Origin: Spyradenecus sp045634445
GTDB taxonomy: Bacteria > Verrucomicrobiota > Kiritimatiellia > RFP12 > DVOR01
Assembly: GCA_045634445.1 (NCBI GenBank)
Contig: JAZRAG010000005.1
Location: 1-34,845 of the forward strand
Reading direction: 5' to 3'
Length of the DNA: 34,845 nucleotides
Shown here piece after piece: positions 23,773 through 31,504 of this stretch. Position numbers and translations under genes: made by a program. Within the stretch, counting starts at the first letter, position 1. Each line of letters starts with the position of its first letter. A model generated the notes under the pieces. The model saw only the letters and a list, made by a program, of their open reading frames with translations, searched no databases and was not told the DNA's origin.

Positions 23773-26700
23773 ATGGCAACTGAATTTTTGGTCGGACAGA
23801 CAGCCCTTTCTGCATTTCGCGTAGATGCATTGAAGAAGCGCCTCTCGGAAATTGGCTTTGGCGATTGCGAAATTGACACCGCATGGGTGTATTTGTTGCA
23901 GACTTCTTCGGCTTTGACGGAAGAAGCTGTGGCGAAGGCTTGCACGCTTTTGGATGCAGACGCTTCTGCTCAGTTGCCGACCGATGGTATCTTCGTGGCA
24001 CCGCGTTTGGGCACGATTTCTCCTTGGAGCTCTAAGGCTTCCGACATCTTCCGCTACTGCGGTGTTCGCGGCGTTCGCCGTGTGGAACACGCCATGTACA
24101 TGAAGGTGACACGTGGCGGTGAAGTGCTTTCTCGTGAAGCCCTCGGCACCGAAGCGCTCAACATCCTTCACGACCGCATGATTGAAGGTGTTTTTGTGAC
24201 CGACGAATTGCCGACATTCTTCGTGAATGCACGCCCGGCAAAGGGTAAGGTCTTTGATGTGCTCGGCGAAGGTCGCGATGCGCTCGTGCGTGCCAACAAG
24301 GAAATCGGCCTCGCAATGAGCGATCCCGAAATCGATTACCTTTACAACGCTTACACCAAGGCGCAGCGTAATCCCACCGATACCGAACTTACGATGTTCG
24401 GCCAGGTGAACTCCGAACACTGCCGTCACAAGATTTTCAATGCGCAGTGGATTATTGATGGCCAGGAACGCGATGCTTCGCTTTTCGGCATGATCAAGAA
24501 TACCCACAAGCTTCACCCCGAAGGCACACAGGTTGCTTATAAGGACAATTCGGGCGTGATTGATGGTTTCCGCACGATGGCATTCCAGGCTGACCCGACG
24601 GACAACACTTACAAGTTCGCCGAAGATCAGATTGAAATGCTTATGAAGGTGGAAACGCACAACCACCCGACGGCAATCTCCCCCTATCCTGGCGCTGCTA
24701 CGGGCGTGGGCGGTGAAATTCGCGACGAATCCGCTACGGGTATTGGTTCGCGCACGAAGGCTGGCATCTGCGGCTTCTGCGTGAGCGATTTGCGTATTCC
24801 TGGCTTCAAGCAGCCCTGGGAAAAGGATTACGCAGAACGTCCTGAACGCCTCTCCCCTGCTTTGAACATCATGATGGAAGGCCCCATTGGTGGCGCTGCA
24901 TTCGGTAACGAATTCGGCCGTCCGCAGCTCTGCGGCTTCTTCCGTACACTTGAAGAAGAAGCATGCGGTAAGTACTGGGGTTATCACAAGCCCATCATGC
25001 TCGCAGGCGGCATGGGTAACATCCGTCACGATCAGGTGTTGAAGAAGGATGTGCCCTCCCACGTGCTCGTGGTGCAGATTGGCGGTCCTGCAATGCGTAT
25101 CGGTCTCGGCGGTGGCGCAGCAAGCTCCATGGCTTCTGGTCAGAACGAAGCCAAGCTTGACTTTGACTCTGTGCAGCGCGGTAATGCAGAAATGCAGCGT
25201 CGTTGCCAGGGCGTGATTGACGCTTGCGTTGCATTAGGCAAGTCCAACCCCATTCTCTCGCTTCACGATATCGGTGCAGGCGGTCTTTCGAATGGTTGCC
25301 CAGAACTCGTGGAAGCAACAGGTGCTGATTTCGAACTCCGCAAGGTGCACAACGAAGAAATCTCCATGAGCCCCATGGAAATCTGGTGCTGCGAAGCTCA
25401 GGAACGTTATGTCCTCGCAATTCGCGCAGAAGATAAGCTCCTCTTTGAAAGCTTCTGCGAACGTGAACGTTGCCCTGTGGCCTTCATCGGTGAAACCCGT
25501 GAAGATGGTCGCATGGTGCTTCATGACGAACACTTTGACGACAATCCGATCGATATGGATATCTCCACCCTCCTCGGCAAGCCGCCCCGCATGGTACGCG
25601 ACGTCAAGCACGTCACGCTCCCCGTGCAGCCGCTCACCTTGGACGGTATCACCCCTGCAGAAGCTTTGCAGCGCGTTTTGCGTTTCCCTGCAGTAGCGAA
25701 TAAGACCTTCTTGGTCACCATTACTGACCGCACGATTACTGGTATGGTTCACCGTGACCAGATGTGCGGTAAGTATCAGCTCCCTGTGGCAGACCACGCA
25801 CTCACCGTAACTGGTTATCAGACCACCACGGGTGAAGTAATGGCCACTGGTGAACGTACGCCGATTGCAATCGTTGATGCTCCCGCCTCTGGCCGTATGG
25901 CTGTGGGTGAAGCTATTCTTCAGCTCGCTTCCGCACCGATTGGCCCCATCGGCACCATCAAGCTCTCGGCAAACTGGATGGCAGCTTGCGGTGAAGAAGG
26001 TGAAGATGCACGCCTCTTTGACACGGTAGAAACCGTTGGTATGGACATCTGCCCGCGCCTCGGCGTCTGTATCCCTGTGGGCAAGGACTCCCTCTCTATG
26101 CGCACTGTGTGGACCGACTCTAAGGGTCAGGAACACAAGCAGGTGGGTCCGCTCTCCCTCATCGTTTCTTCCTTCGCCACGGTAACCGATGCGCGTAAGG
26201 ACGTGACGCCCGATTTGAAGCCCGGTTTCTCTCGCTTGATGCTCGTGGACCTCGGCAATGGCAAGGATCGCCTCGGCGCCTCCACACTCGCACAAGTTTA
26301 CAATCAGATTGGCGATGAAGTGCCTGACATGGACTGCGCAGAAGACGTTCGTGCCTTCTATGAAGCTATGCAGGAAATGGTAGAACAGCAGCTCGTCGCC
26401 GCTTATCACGACCGCTCTGACGGCGGCGTGGCAGTTACGCTTGCAGAAATGGCAATGGCTGGCGGCCGCGGTGTAGCAGTCAACCTCACGGGCAAGAACG
26501 CACTCGCAGCACTCTACAACGAAGAACTCGGTGCAGTCCTTCAGGTGGCAGAAGAAAATGCCGCAGCCGTAGAAGCAATTCTCGCAAAGCATGGCGTTAA
26601 GGGCGCTTGGATTGGTCTCGTGCAGGATGAGCCCGTCCTCCAGATTACCGTCAATGACGAACCCGCTTTGGACGAAACCCTCTGCGAAATCCGTAAGGCA

Positions 26701-27627
26701 TGGTCCGAAACCACCTATCGCATGCAGGCACTCCGTGACAATCCTGACTGCGCAAAGATGGAATTCGATGTCGCAGGTCTTACCGACGATCCTGGCTTGA
26801 ACTACAAGGTCACCTATCCCTTGAACGAACCTGCCGTTGAAAAGGTTACGCCCGCACCGAAGATGGCAATCCTCCGCGAAGAAGGCGTCAATGGCCACAT
26901 TGAAATGGCTGCAGCCTTCACCCTTGCTGGTTTTGAAGCAATCGACGTCCACATGACCGACCTTCTTGAAGGCCGTATTAACCTCGATGACTTCAAGGGC
27001 TTGGTTGCTTGCGGTGGCTTCTCTTACGGTGACGTGCTCGGTGCTGGTTCGGGTTGGGCGCGTAGCATCCTCTTCAATGCAGAGCTCAAGGAAATGTTCC
27101 GCAAGTTCTTTGAACGTCCTGACACCTTCACGCTCGGCGTTTGTAATGGTTGCCAGATGGTTTCTCAGCTCAAGGACATCATCCCTGGTGCTCAGCACTG
27201 GCCGCGTTTCGTGCGTAACAACTCTGAACAGTTTGAAGGTCGCTTCTGCACCCTCGAAGTATTGGAATCGCCGAGCGTCCTCCTCAAGGGCATGGCAGGT
27301 AGCCGCCTCCCCATCGCAGTGGCACACGGCGAAGGCCGCGTTGCATTCGAAAACGAAGCCGATGCAGCCAAGGCAACTCAGGCACTCCGCTTTGTTGATG
27401 GCAAGGGTCAGCCCACAGAAACCTATCCCTGGAATCCCAATGGCTCTAAGGGCGGTCTCTGCGGCTTCACCTCTGAAGATGGTCGCGCAACGATCCTCAT
27501 GCCGCACCCTGAACGTAGCTTCCGCTCCATCCAGCTCTCCTACGATGACGGCACCTTTGGTGCTGGCGAAGAAGGTCCTTGGATGAAGCTCTTCAAGAAC
27601 GCCTACGCCTTTGCTACAAAGCAGTAA
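23773..27627 (+). CDS. purL: Phosphoribosylformylglycinamidine synthase, single-chain form
   Basis: Fourth step of purine synthesis: FGAR plus glutamine and ATP gives FGAM. The 1284-residue protein is the long, fused form otherwise split into PurL, PurQ and PurS. It has an N-terminal PurS-like region (about 1-150), a linker, two AIRS-type ATP-binding halves (about 210-1010; the first with NHPTAISPYPGAATGVGGEIRDE split over 294-316 or so, and the DIGAGGLSNG motif), and a C-terminal glutamine amidotransferase (about 1030-1284). The amidotransferase triad is C1124 in GVCNGCQ with H1245 and E1247 in MPHPERSFR. It is monocistronic, with its own promoter and terminator. No frameshift is seen. Confidence 0.97.
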   Translation: MATEFLVGQTALSAFRVDALKKRLSEIGFGDCEIDTAWVYLLQTSSALTEEAVAKACTLLDADASAQLPTDGIFVAPRLGTISPWSSKASDIFRYCGVRGVRRVEHAMYMKVTRGGEVLSREALGTEALNILHDRMIEGVFVTDELPTFFVNARPAKGKVFDVLGEGRDALVRANKEIGLAMSDPEIDYLYNAYTKAQRNPTDTELTMFGQVNSEHCRHKIFNAQWIIDGQERDASLFGMIKNTHKLHPEGTQVAYKDNSGVIDGFRTMAFQADPTDNTYKFAEDQIEMLMKVETHNHPTAISPYPGAATGVGGEIRDESATGIGSRTKAGICGFCVSDLRIPGFKQPWEKDYAERPERLSPALNIMMEGPIGGAAFGNEFGRPQLCGFFRTLEEEACGKYWGYHKPIMLAGGMGNIRHDQVLKKDVPSHVLVVQIGGPAMRIGLGGGAASSMASGQNEAKLDFDSVQRGNAEMQRRCQGVIDACVALGKSNPILSLHDIGAGGLSNGCPELVEATGADFELRKVHNEEISMSPMEIWCCEAQERYVLAIRAEDKLLFESFCERERCPVAFIGETREDGRMVLHDEHFDDNPIDMDISTLLGKPPRMVRDVKHVTLPVQPLTLDGITPAEALQRVLRFPAVANKTFLVTITDRTITGMVHRDQMCGKYQLPVADHALTVTGYQTTTGEVMATGERTPIAIVDAPASGRMAVGEAILQLASAPIGPIGTIKLSANWMAACGEEGEDARLFDTVETVGMDICPRLGVCIPVGKDSLSMRTVWTDSKGQEHKQVGPLSLIVSSFATVTDARKDVTPDLKPGFSRLMLVDLGNGKDRLGASTLAQVYNQIGDEVPDMDCAEDVRAFYEAMQEMVEQQLVAAYHDRSDGGVAVTLAEMAMAGGRGVAVNLTGKNALAALYNEELGAVLQVAEENAAAVEAILAKHGVKGAWIGLVQDEPVLQITVNDEPALDETLCEIRKAWSETTYRMQALRDNPDCAKMEFDVAGLTDDPGLNYKVTYPLNEPAVEKVTPAPKMAILREEGVNGHIEMAAAFTLAGFEAIDVHMTDLLEGRINLDDFKGLVACGGFSYGDVLGAGSGWARSILFNAELKEMFRKFFERPDTFTLGVCNGCQMVSQLKDIIPGAQHWPRFVRNNSEQFEGRFCTLEVLESPSVLLKGMAGSRLPIAVAHGEGRVAFENEADAAKATQALRFVDGKGQPTETYPWNPNGSKGGLCGFTSEDGRATILMPHPERSFRSIQLSYDDGTFGAGEEGPWMKLFKNAYAFATKQ

Positions 27628-27646
27628 TCGTAGACGACAAATAAAG

Positions 27647-27684
27647 CACATGAGACGCTCGCCCCTCCGAGCGTCTTGTGTTTC
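27647..27684 (+). terminator. Terminator after purL
   Basis: AGACGCTCG (27653-27661) pairs with CGAGCGTCT (27668-27676) around a 6-base loop. CACA/TGTG extends the stem past a 2-base bulge, and TTT follows. The AGACGCTC/GAGCGTCT arms are shared with the glnN terminator. Confidence 0.82.
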
Positions 27685-27689
27685 CAAAT

Positions 27690-27873
27690 CATATTATATG
27701 AATTTATCCCACTTTTGTACTAATTTTGGAGAAATGCAATAGTACAAAATGCATAACCCCATACTAATTTTTTGGAATGCAATTTAACCCCGAAATAATC
27801 TATTAGAAATCAATTACATATGAATGCAAAACGGCTCCCAAAAAATAGTACAATCATCTGAAAAAAATGATAT
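27690..27873. repeat. Long direct repeat, copy A
   Basis: About 184 bases nearly identical to 29896-30076: I count roughly five substitutions plus one or two short indels in A-runs. It contains TTTTGTACTA and its exact inverse TAGTACAAAA 17 bases apart (about 27713-27749), and a further TAGTACAA near its right end. No coding frame is evident. The two copies bracket a 2-kb block with a Sel1 fragment and two minus-strand genes. A duplicated regulatory or recombination site, or a short non-autonomous element, are the main options. Confidence 0.9.
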
Positions 27874-27967
27874 CAATGGTTTTGAAGCGAAAACCAATGG
27901 AACTGAAAAAACAACTCGGCTAGGATGTCAATCGTGAGCAATTGAGGTGTTTGTGGATGACGATTGA

Positions 27968-28081
27968 ATTGGGCCTACGCGCTATTACAAGCGTCAAGGA
28001 AATGATGCAGAGGCCGAGAAGTGGTTGAAGCGTGCCGAGGATAACGGCTTAAGAGTTTCGCATCCTTTTTCGTTTTTTTGA
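27968..28081 (+). pseudogene. Fragment of a Sel1-repeat protein gene
   Basis: After an in-frame stop (27965-27967), 37 codons read through to a TGA and include YYKRQGNDAEAEKWLKRAED, then NG. This fits one Sel1-like repeat (YYxGQG, AxKW, Axx-G). There is no start codon or ribosome-binding site, and nothing before it in any frame continues the pattern, so it looks like the 3' stub of a deleted gene. It lies just inside direct-repeat copy A. Confidence 0.55.
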
Positions 28082-28121
28082 GAACAAGCGTACTTAGTCG
28101 GATTTTTGGGAATAAACGCAC

Positions 28122-28571
28122 TTAGGTAATGGCGAGGCTACAATAGAACACAAGAGCCGTCCCCATGGCAAGGAGTTGGATATACCATGGGAGTAGTGCG
28201 CGCAAGGCATTCCATTTCCCGCTTGCCGCAAGAAGTAATGAGAATAGAAAAGTAATGCCGACCGCAAAAAGCCCAAGAATGAGAAGTTCTAGGACACGAA
28301 AAGGGGCTGTTAAAAAAATCACACCAAGGCATGCGGAAGTGACGCCTGTAATTAAGAGGGCGGGGAGAAGGCCATCACGCCAAAAGCGTTTGGTGAGAAG
28401 GCCGATGGTAATCGCGTAAAAGAGGCTAACGAGAAGCAGGGATAGAAAGAGGTTGCTAATGAGTGGGAGCAACGAATAGGCATACGCATTTCCCCAAAAG
28501 AGTAAACAATTGCCAAGGATGATGGCAAAGAGTGCGAAGCCTCGTAAAGCAAACTTCGAAACGGGTTTCAT
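28122..28571 (-). CDS. Hypothetical small polytopic membrane protein
   Basis: A 149-residue, very hydrophobic protein with about five membrane segments (roughly 10-30, 38-60, 68-90, 93-115 and 126-147) and short loops with basic residues. I recognise no family. Its ATG is 8 bases after the stop of the solute-binding-like gene, with only a weak ribosome-binding site, so it is probably translated with that gene. It ends close to the Sel1 fragment. A permease-like partner for the upstream binding domain is possible but unsupported, as no ABC motifs are present. Confidence 0.62.
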   Translation of the reverse strand: MKPVSKFALRGFALFAIILGNCLLFWGNAYAYSLLPLISNLFLSLLLVSLFYAITIGLLTKRFWRDGLLPALLITGVTSACLGVIFLTAPFRVLELLILGLFAVGITFLFSLLLAASGKWNALRALLPWYIQLLAMGTALVFYCSLAIT

Positions 28572-28579
28572 AGGATGTG

Positions 28580-29758
28580 TTACTCAGGAAGATGTTGTTT
28601 CGCGAGGGGAACGTAGCCAGTCTTTTCAATAAGTTCTTGTCCTGCAGCGGAGAAGAAGAAGTTCACGAGTTTTTGGGTGTTTTCGGAGCGTGGTCGCACG
28701 GTAATAATGCCAAAGTCACTCAGCAAGGGATAAGAACCGTTTTGAATATTCTCAGTCGTTGGGGCAATTCCATCAATAGAAAGAAGCTTGATATCGCCAT
28801 TCTTGAACATCTCTTCTGTGAAGTAGCGGAAGGAGAACCCAATAGCTTCGTGATGATTGCGATAGGCTGCGACATCGTTGATAATGCCACCCATACCTCC
28901 AAGACGATCTTCACGCAGGGGAGGCATAATGGGAATATCTCCCATAAACCGTTGTAAACGCGTTTGACTACCACTACCTTCATTGCGCTGGAAGGGTTTT
29001 ATGGCGCCTTCCCATGCCAGATTTAAAGCCTCCCAATGGGTCACCTTCCCCGAATAAATCGCACGGATATCATCCTGAGAGAGGTTATCCACAGGATTAT
29101 CCCGATGAACAAAGAAAACAAAAGCCTCTCGCGCAATGGGTGTTATTTGGTAGGTTAAATTGCGCGCGCGTGCGTCTTCCTCTTGTTGTTTGGAGGGCGC
29201 AGGACTAAAAATGAGGTCCACGTCACCATTGAGCAACATTTTAAAGGTCCAATCAGAACCACTCGTTGTCGCATGAATGTCTGCATTGGGTTCACAGAGC
29301 GACCGCAATGCCCCCGCGTAAAGTGGATAAAGCGCGTAAGCACCTGAAATACGAGGCAAATCCCCACGCAGAAAGTACTGCGGCTCAGCCTCAACCCATT
29401 TGGCGAGAGTGTCTGCCCTAAAGGGACTATACTGGTACCAATTAATCTCATCAGAGAGTTGGCGATGGCGGTCAACGGTATACCAACGGTGTAATGGGCA
29501 GGCCACCAGAACGAATACCGCACCTAAACTGATGAATAACATCACCTTTCGCATTCGGATTCGCTTTGCACATTTAAGTAAATGGGCGCTATAAAGCGAA
29601 AGAAGAAAAAGAAACCATGCGATCAACATTACGCCTTGGTGATACAAACCAAAGGCAATGATAAGTGAACCACAACCCCAAACAAAAATACCTCCTGCGA
29701 GAAGAACAAGTTCGCGAATCGTAATCCACACGTAATACCAAAAGGAACGCTTTCTCAT
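28580..29758 (-). CDS. Membrane-anchored PstS-like solute-binding protein
   Basis: A 392-residue protein with three N-terminal membrane segments (about 12-36, 43-61 and 71-87) followed by a periplasmic-binding-protein domain (about 95-392) of the phosphate-binding PstS type. Visible features are the TTSGSDW anion-loop candidate, DLIFSPAPS, the DNPVDNLSQDDIRAIYSGKVTHWEAL segment characteristic of PstS relatives, RNEGSGSQTRLQRFM, and GFSFRYF. Normal PstS has a signal peptide, not a three-helix anchor, and is encoded beside pstCAB; neither holds here, so this may be a sensor or scavenging variant. The ATG at 29758 has GAAGG almost touching it, leaving the start somewhat uncertain. It lies between the two long direct repeats. 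Confidence 0.75.
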   Translation of the reverse strand: MRKRSFWYYVWITIRELVLLAGGIFVWGCGSLIIAFGLYHQGVMLIAWFLFLLSLYSAHLLKCAKRIRMRKVMLFISLGAVFVLVACPLHRWYTVDRHRQLSDEINWYQYSPFRADTLAKWVEAEPQYFLRGDLPRISGAYALYPLYAGALRSLCEPNADIHATTSGSDWTFKMLLNGDVDLIFSPAPSKQQEEDARARNLTYQITPIAREAFVFFVHRDNPVDNLSQDDIRAIYSGKVTHWEALNLAWEGAIKPFQRNEGSGSQTRLQRFMGDIPIMPPLREDRLGGMGGIINDVAAYRNHHEAIGFSFRYFTEEMFKNGDIKLLSIDGIAPTTENIQNGSYPLLSDFGIITVRPRSENTQKLVNFFFSAAGQELIEKTGYVPLAKQHLPE

Positions 29759-29895
29759 GCCTTCATGTTAACATATCTCATCGACATTTACACCCTACTG
29801 TTTTAACTTTATCTCATTTTGTACTATTTTTTGTGCGTCGCAAAACAGGTTGCCCTGAAATAGTGGTGTCGCAAAATAATTTTCGCAAAATAGTA

Positions 29896-30076
29896 CATAT
29901 TTTATGAATTTATCCCACTTTTGTACTAATTTTGGAGAAATGCAATAGTACAAAATGCATAACCCCATACTAATTTTTTGGAATACAATTTAGCCCCGAA
30001 ATAAGCTATTAGAAATCAATTACATATGAATGCAAAACGGCTCCCCAAAATAGTACAATCATCTGAAAAAATGATA
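29896..30076. repeat. Long direct repeat, copy B
   Basis: Second copy of the 27690-27873 sequence in the same orientation, including the TTTTGTACTA/TAGTACAAAA inverted repeat. It ends where the dinB tandem repeats begin. Bases 29816-29895 just upstream hold extra related words (TTTTGTACTA, and three CGCAAAA-T/C-A units), so the TAGTAC-rich zone extends further on this side. Confidence 0.9.
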
Positions 30077-30218
30077 ATATTATAATGTGACAAGCAATGA
30101 ATGTTATGATGTAATATTTAATGGATGTCATGATGTGGTGACAATAGATGTCATGATGTGATATGTGATGAATCTCGTGCTGTGGTGACAATAGATGTTA
30201 TAATGTAATAAGCAATGG
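30077..30218 (+). repeat. Six imperfect 23-24-bp tandem repeats running into the dinB start
   Basis: Units begin at 30077, 30101, 30125, 30148, 30172 and 30195, with lengths 24, 24, 23, 24, 23 and 24. The core is ATGTYATRATGT. The third and fifth units share GTGACAATAG ends, giving a 47-48-bp higher-order period. Several units contain TGT-TATAAT, TGT-TATGAT or TGT-CATGAT, resembling extended -10 elements. The last unit includes the dinB ATG. It is not a CRISPR array: there are no spacers. Confidence 0.8.
30196..30204 (+). promoter_or_regulatory. Extended -10 element just before dinB
   Basis: TGT-TATAAT ends 10 bases before the dinB ATG. A transcript from it would start within a few bases of the ATG. 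No Shine-Dalgarno sequence and no -35 at normal spacing are seen. Confidence 0.45.
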
Positions 30219-31402
30219 AACGCGCCATCTTACATATTGATATGGATGCCTTTTATGCTGCGATTGAACAACGGGATCATCCCGAGTGGCGCGGCAAGCC
30301 AGTCATTGTAGGTTCGCCTCCCAATCAGCGAGGGGTCGTTTCAACGTGTTCCTATGAAGCGCGACGCTTTGGTGTACATTCAGCGATGGCTTCTCGAGAA
30401 GCATTTGAACGTTGTCCAGAAGGCATCTTTGTGCGTCCAAGAATGGAACACTACGAGGCCATAAGTGAAGAAGTTTTCAAGATTTTCAACGCCTTTACGC
30501 CATTGGTTGAAGGGTTAAGTGTAGACGAAGCCTTCTTGGATGTTACGAGTGTACAGCGCCTCTTCGGTTCGCCCATTGAAATTGCACAACAGATTAAGCA
30601 ACGCATTGCAAGCGAGATTGGAATCACGTGCAGTATTGGCATCGCGAACAATAAGTCGTTGGCAAAGATCGCGAGCGAAGAAAAGAAACCCAATGGTCTC
30701 TTTGAAGTGCCGCGTGAACAACAAGCGATGCTCACATGGCTCGGCCGTAAACCGCTCAAAGTCTTGTGGGGTGTAGGCCCTAAATGTGCCGAAGCACTCG
30801 CAAGTATTGGCCTTAAAACTGTACGAGATTTACAATCTGTGGAGCCTCAAAAACTGCAAGAAGTCGTCACCCCTCTCGTAGCAGAACATCTACTTGCGCT
30901 CGCTTTTGGTAAGGATGTGCGATCAGTTCAAACAACTCATGTAGATAAAAGCTATTCACGTGAACACACTTATGTTGAAGACACTTTAGATGTGGAAGAT
31001 TTAAAGCGACAATTGCTTTGGATTTCTCAAGATGTTGGGCGGCGTTTGCGTGAGGCGGGTGTTTGGGCACGGACAGCACGTATTAAGATTCGTTACACAG
31101 GTTTCCGTACCATCACGCGACAACTCACCTTTCATGCGCCAGTATGCGATGATTTTGCATTGCGTGACGCTGCTTGGAAACTGCTTGACCAACACCTCGA
31201 GCCGTCTATTCCTGTCCGCCTCATCGGCTTTGGCGCAGACAATCTAACCTCCTCATCCTCTCCCTACGATGAGGACGATCTCTTTGCACAACTCTCAGGA
31301 GAAGCACATCCACGCGCAAAAGAGGAACAACTCTCACACACCCTTGATTCCCTGCGTCAGCGTTTTGGCAACGCAATCACAGACGCAATTAATCTAAAAT
31401 AA
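30215..31402 (+). CDS. dinB: DNA polymerase IV (Y-family, DinB)
   Basis: Error-prone translesion polymerase. The 395-residue protein has the Y-family N-terminal HIDMDAFYA with catalytic D9 and steric-gate Y14, and SVDEAFLD with D104 and E105. The palm/fingers (about 1-165) are followed by a thumb with helix-hairpin-helix GVGPKCAEALASIGLKTVRDL (split across about 187-207), and a little-finger domain (about 240-350). I see no clear C-terminal clamp-binding motif of the E. coli type. The ATG at 30215 is the only possible start because a stop lies two codons upstream; there is no ribosome-binding site. The tandem repeats form its whole upstream region, so regulation may be unusual. No E. coli-type LexA box is visible. 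Confidence 0.93.
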   Translation: MERAILHIDMDAFYAAIEQRDHPEWRGKPVIVGSPPNQRGVVSTCSYEARRFGVHSAMASREAFERCPEGIFVRPRMEHYEAISEEVFKIFNAFTPLVEGLSVDEAFLDVTSVQRLFGSPIEIAQQIKQRIASEIGITCSIGIANNKSLAKIASEEKKPNGLFEVPREQQAMLTWLGRKPLKVLWGVGPKCAEALASIGLKTVRDLQSVEPQKLQEVVTPLVAEHLLALAFGKDVRSVQTTHVDKSYSREHTYVEDTLDVEDLKRQLLWISQDVGRRLREAGVWARTARIKIRYTGFRTITRQLTFHAPVCDDFALRDAAWKLLDQHLEPSIPVRLIGFGADNLTSSSSPYDEDDLFAQLSGEAHPRAKEEQLSHTLDSLRQRFGNAITDAINLK

Positions 31403-31459
31403 CGTCCTAATTTTATCCTTAACTATAAAAGAATGCGCTCTGCAATGAGCACTAAAATA

Positions 31460-31468
31460 TGATATACT
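31460..31468 (+). promoter_or_regulatory. Extended -10 promoter of glnN
   Basis: TGA-TATACT lies 36 bases before the glnN ATG. No convincing -35 or enhancer-binding site is seen. Confidence 0.55.
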
Positions 31469-31504
31469 GTTGAGATTAACGTAATTAAATACGGAGTTGA
31501 ACTG

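Noticed and set aside
27874..27900. Hairpin at the edge of direct-repeat copy A
   Set aside because: TGGTTTT/AAAACCA pairs over 7 bp but has no counterpart at copy B and no T-run, so it is probably incidental.
30009..30191. A minus-strand frame rich in His and Ile over the dinB repeats
   Set aside because: Its composition is simply the translation of the tandem repeats; no start context.
30077..30218. CRISPR array
   Set aside because: Repeats are contiguous and degenerate with no spacers, and no cas gene is present.
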